From: Isoetes taiwanensis
Lineage: Eukaryota > Streptophyta > Lycopodiopsida > Isoetales > Isoetaceae
Length of the DNA stretch: 64,000 nucleotides
Direction of reading: 5' to 3'
Assembly (NCBI GenBank): GCA_021234155.1
Contig: JAJEKV010000082.1
Coordinates: 2,289,377-2,353,376 of the forward strand
In this document: positions 59,940 through 64,000 of the stretch, piece by piece
Layout of the letters: every line of letters begins with the position of its first letter
How positions within the stretch are numbered: position 1 is the first letter of the stretch
The notes under the pieces: generated by a model
What the model was told of the DNA's origin: nothing
The model's input: only the letters and a program-made list of their open reading frames with translations
The model's database searches: none
Translations under genes and position numbers: made by a program

Positions 59940-62900
59940 AATTCATAAATGCTACCACATGTGGTCTCGCACCCTTGTGAATAGAAACCCATTATTAAGC
60001 ATGCATTGCATTGACAGGTTGAACGTTAATAGTGGGCCAAACCTCAGCGGGTTGGAACTAGAGAAACGTTCGCGGTGGCCTTGGCCGCCGCGATAAGTTT
60101 CTTGTATTTATAAACCACAGTCATGTTTGAACAAAAATAATGTGCTTGCCATGGTGAAAAAATTGGAGAAATTCTGGACGCACTAGAGGAGCCAAATCGA
60201 AGGAGCATAGCATGCATGTGCGAACATGCGGACGAATCTGCGTTCCGCTACAATCCGAATCTATCTACTTCAATCTGTTGGAAGCATGAAGTTGTTCCCC
60301 TCATGCTCTTCCGCTTCAAGCTCAAGTTGTTCCTCTTCAATTTCATGAAAGCATACAAGCTTTTATATTTTTCTTCAGATCCCATGCGAATCAAATCTTT
60401 AGCAGTCTCATATCGTTCTTCAGATCTGTCATTCAGAGGAGCAGAAAGGATACGGAAGAAGCTGAGATTGTTGTGGAGGACCGTGGCTCTGCAAATGTAA
60501 TTGTCGAAGCCAGTTAGTTAGGTTGCCCCTTGGCAGTTAGGTTTTCATCTCCTTTTATACCCTTCCGGACCTTTCCATTCTCATCAGCGCATCTGTGTCT
60601 CCACGGTTTCTAGTTTGCCCTTCCGCTCTTTACCCGACTGACCAACCACCCACCCTCCCACCCCACCCATAACCTATGGTCTAGCACTTTCTAGTTCCTG
60701 GTAGTCTTGAGTTCCATGGGGGGGCCCTCGTGCCAGGGGAGTTGGTATGACTTGTGGCCCTCGTGCCAGTGTGCATGTTGTGATGTTTTGGCCCTCGTGC
60801 CATTTGGAAGACCCTAGTGTCTTGGATATTGTGCTGCATTAGCTTGCTGAGACTCTCTTGTTCCTTGGATTTGCTTGGAGTTGATTATATGCAAAGTTTC
60901 TTCCAGCACTCCTTAGTTGACTTGGAGTTTGTTGGGACTATTCAATTTATGCAGAGTTGCAGTATTATGATGTCTTGGAGTTTCACTGAAGATTTGCGAC
61001 CTGGCTTTTCCGGAGGAGCTTGTACTTTATGGGTTGCACTTTGTTCAGACTTGTCCAGCTGTTACTGTGCTTGTACTATTTTAGTTCCTTTTCTGATTAG
61101 TGTTGCTATTATGGCCAGGGTTTTTCCTCGAAAACCCGAAAGGGCGAGGTTTTTTAATCCCGGCTATAATGGTTTCACTGATCTAGCATTGTAAGCCCAG
61201 AATTGTGTTTTGTGCTTAGTGGAGATGCCCAGATGAGCATTGTATTGTGTTTTGTGCTTAGTGATTGTATTGTGTTTTGTGCTTAGTGGAGATGCCCAGA
61301 CAATGGGCAAGAAAAAATTAATCATATTCTTTCTAAATTCGACTGCAAGGCATGTAATTTACACTTCAAGGATATCCCACTGAAACTGAAAACAAAATAT
61401 CTCTTTACGTCCATTTTAATATTGATAAGGTATCCTCATATCAACCCGATAAGGCGATTATCGGTCTTTGCCTTGGCTGATAACACATAATGTGCAACCT
61501 CGGTTGTATGTCCTCAGCCAGAGCGAGCCTCGACCTTACGTGCCAAATATCTCGGACGTACAGCTCGATCACACATTTTTTATTATCAGCCTCGACCAGA
61601 CCGATAACCTTACACTCTTGAACATTTCTGTTTATCAACACCCTTGCCATATGGACCGTTGATTCTTAACATGGTAATTTGAGCCGATTTTACTCAACGA
61701 AAAGCTGGCATGGATAGTAATATCTCCTATCATATTATTATTTGTGCAGGAAAAACTGCAAACACTTGAGTGAGACTTTCTAGAATCATTTCTGAAATCA
61801 CTAACTATAATTATGCCAGTTTATCCCGAAATCAAGAAGAGCTTGAGTTGATTTTTGTGATACCACATGGTTGCCATCGATGATTGAGGTGGATGTAGAG
61901 ATTATGAATAAGATAGATCACAATAGATAAAGATAATGAGCACGAATTGGATGATGTTTATTCAATCAATCAAGCTTCCAAAGATTTATGTTCTTTCTTA
62001 TAAGTGAATGAGAGAATGCTAATAAATAACAAGAGATATATTTGTCAGTCAAATAGGCTGCAATGATCGAATACTAGCCGGAACTAATACTAATATGCAT
62101 GTGCCCGATGATGTTTCACGTATGTAAAGTTGTGAGCATTTGATATAGATTGATCACTCAAAGTTGCTATCCAACAATGCAAGGTATTCACTTGAGACTA
62201 AATGCACCCACTAATATTTGAATAGTATTTAGTAAAGGGGAGTTGTATAGGAGAATGCAGGTTGGGGACTTCATTTTTTATTTTGCAGGTGGAGTCCTGC
62301 CACGGTAGTCGAGAGCATGTCACTTGCAAAACTGGGAATGGAGGACTGACCTCCATTCCCCTACGAAATTGAAATAAGGGAGATGTTTTCCGACTTTTTC
62401 TTGCATTTTCTTGGACAAATCCGATGCTCTTTGAAAAGATCCGGCGAAGATCTAACGTTTTTGACAGATCTGGCTCTCTGCCTGTGAACACAACATTTAG
62501 CGATCTACATGCAAAGAACTCAATGTTATGCCTATTATGTATTATTATTCAAAGCAGGCCACATAACTATTATCATGGTAAATTTGGCGAGCTGCTAAGA
62601 ATAGATCTTGGTGGAAGAACTCAGAAGCTCAATGAACTGCGCGGCCATAATCCCTAAAAAAAAAAAAATTTGCATTGCAGGTCATGTGAAATGGGTCAAC
62701 TCTACTTCCATTTCATTGTGTAGGGACTTTGCCGCGTAGCAGCACAAAATTGCACCCCAGTAAAAGGAGCTGCCCTATTTCCATTTTGTATCAACACGTG
62801 AAATTTGTGAAGCATATGGAAGGAGGTGCATGTGCACTTATGAAGGAGTCTAAGATTAGGCATACTGAAGGCTTTTGTATGGACTTATAGCATAGGCACA

Positions 62901-63726
62901 ATAAGCTCAAGTCTATAAACCAACATGTTATGAATATAATGTAGAAGCTGCATTTCAAAATTTCCATTTTTTTTTTTTTGAAAGAAAGAAAATTTTGTAT
63001 TCATAAGATTGGAAATATTATCACAAATAATGATCTCTCATGGATCAAATAAAAATTAAGTACAAAGATCCCACATGGATCAGATGCCATAACTGAAGCT
63101 TCCGTACTTATAGGTCTCTCTCAACCTCTTCTTCTACTTAGTTTGTACTACAGGATCCAAATCAACATCTTCCAAACTAGGGAGAATACTACAGGAGTCA
63201 AGAACATATTTTCCAAAAGCTGCAAATATATATTGAATGCTCAAAATCCTCTTGCAAGAATAGAGAAGATGAGAAAAGAAACAGGAGTAACATGAGAAAT
63301 CTGCCACATTTCTCAAAGAAGCTGCCAATGCCCCTAGATTTTGATCAGAACTACAAATTAGTTAGCCAGAATATGAACCCAAATGAGATGCTGCATTGTC
63401 GGGAAGTGAAACAATCCACCTGAGGCTAGCTAGACACATAATCCCGGCCACCAGACTTCCCCTCAAAAGTCTGTCTTAGGATATAAAGGCATCATCCTGT
63501 CCACAACATATCCCTAGCTCGGCAATCACAATTGAGTCCATTTCTTTTAACGGATCTGTAGAATGGATCAAACTACTTTGTTCTTTTCAAGAAAGACAAC
63601 TCTAAACCTTTCTGCTAGCAAGAAAGAGCAAAAGGAAGAGAAGGAAATCAAACTGCTGTTTAAAGAACCTGGAATAAGATGAGACTGCAAGTAACCAAAT
63701 AACTAGAAGTATTTTTTCCTCAAGAG
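59940..63726. other. Largely unassigned interval with short repeats
   Basis: No gene is supported. A GGCCCTCGTGCCA motif recurs three times (60722-60812), and TTGTGTTTTGTGCTTAGTG three times (61203-61290). GTTAGTTAGGTTGCCCC and TTTTATACCCTTCCGG near 60520-60560 look LTR-like, but no partner was found. At 62965-63005 a T-run followed by GAAAGAAAGAAAATTTTGTA resembles the 3' tail of a minus-strand retroposon. ORF 60817-61194 (125 codons) is Cys/Ser-rich without a known motif. Confidence 0.4.
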
Positions 63727-63999
63727 CTAAACATGATTTCGCTCCATCTTATGGACGCATATATCCTTTCGGTGTGTTCCTATCAGGTGAAAATAGGCAG
63801 TCTCTGCAATTTTCCAGGCCGGCTCAATCACAAGGATCCAGACAATGAGAAAAAGGCCTATTCCACTAGCTGGAAGTCTTTGGATTGCAGAAAAATCACA
63901 AAAATCTGCCAAGATCCTCCATGCTTGCAAGGAAACATAATGCATCTGATGCGTTAGAGCAAAAAGATCCACGTTAGTGGATTACCTGTAAGCCTTTGA
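63727..63999 (-). CDS. Possible C-terminal exon of a gene running off the right edge
   Basis: On the minus strand an acceptor-like AACGCATCAG is followed by an open frame from about 63948. It reads MHYVSLQAWRILADFCDFSA, then a hydrophobic GIGLFLIVWILVIEPAWKIA, and stops at 63727 after KMERNHV. A donor-like CTTACAG before GTAATC near 63985 may end the preceding exon. Composition suggests a membrane protein. I do not recognise it, and most of the gene would lie outside the window. Confidence 0.35.
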
Positions 64000-64000
64000 G

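Overview
The window looks like nuclear DNA from a land plant, dominated by transposable elements, with four or so host loci between them. Three of these support a plant: a 450-residue plant-type HMG-CoA lyase gene (8 coding exons, 52124-55674 +), a two-exon gene for a chloroplast-type single-pass membrane protein (57166-57972 -), and an enkurin-domain gene (coding exons 38926-40418 +). Enkurin proteins are ciliary/flagellar microtubule proteins. Together with a chloroplast gene this points to a plant with swimming sperm: fern, lycophyte, bryophyte, cycad or Ginkgo. The repeat load makes a fern or other large-genome lineage most likely, but the species cannot be fixed from sequence alone.

Layout. 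1-14.9 kb holds at least four copies of one L1/Tx1-like LINE family whose 3' ends carry (TC)n tails rather than poly(A). The copies are nested head-to-tail through these (TC)n tracts. Two MITE-like insertions and a decayed PIF/Harbinger transposon (Myb/SANT protein plus DDE transposase) lie among them. 16.9-32 kb is a stack: a Ty3/gypsy chromovirus on the minus strand has a 2.56-kb non-autonomous LTR element inside its LTR (target duplication GCTTT) and a 9616-bp hAT element inside its pol (22276-31891, duplication TATGGCGT). The hAT carries a BED/DUF659-type transposase, a coiled-coil/RING-like protein and a broken protein-kinase-like ORF, with repeated GCGTCTGT motifs at one end and GACGC-rich DNA at the other.

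32-38 kb is sparse and contains an unidentified two-exon gene on the minus strand. 38.2-40.4 kb is the enkurin gene. 41.6-48.4 kb has a 0.6-kb foldback and a Ty1/copia element interrupted by a gag-only LTR retrotransposon (44624-47081, duplication CACTC) and by a tRNA-derived SINE. 49104-49550 is a complete 447-bp TRIM (duplication ACTGC). HMG-CoA lyase and the chloroplast gene follow, then a three-unit tandem array, a SINE cluster, and mostly unassigned DNA. The last exon of another minus-strand gene may reach the right edge.

The points most worth checking are the microsatellite-associated LINE family, the hAT element with extra ORFs, and the enkurin gene in a plant.
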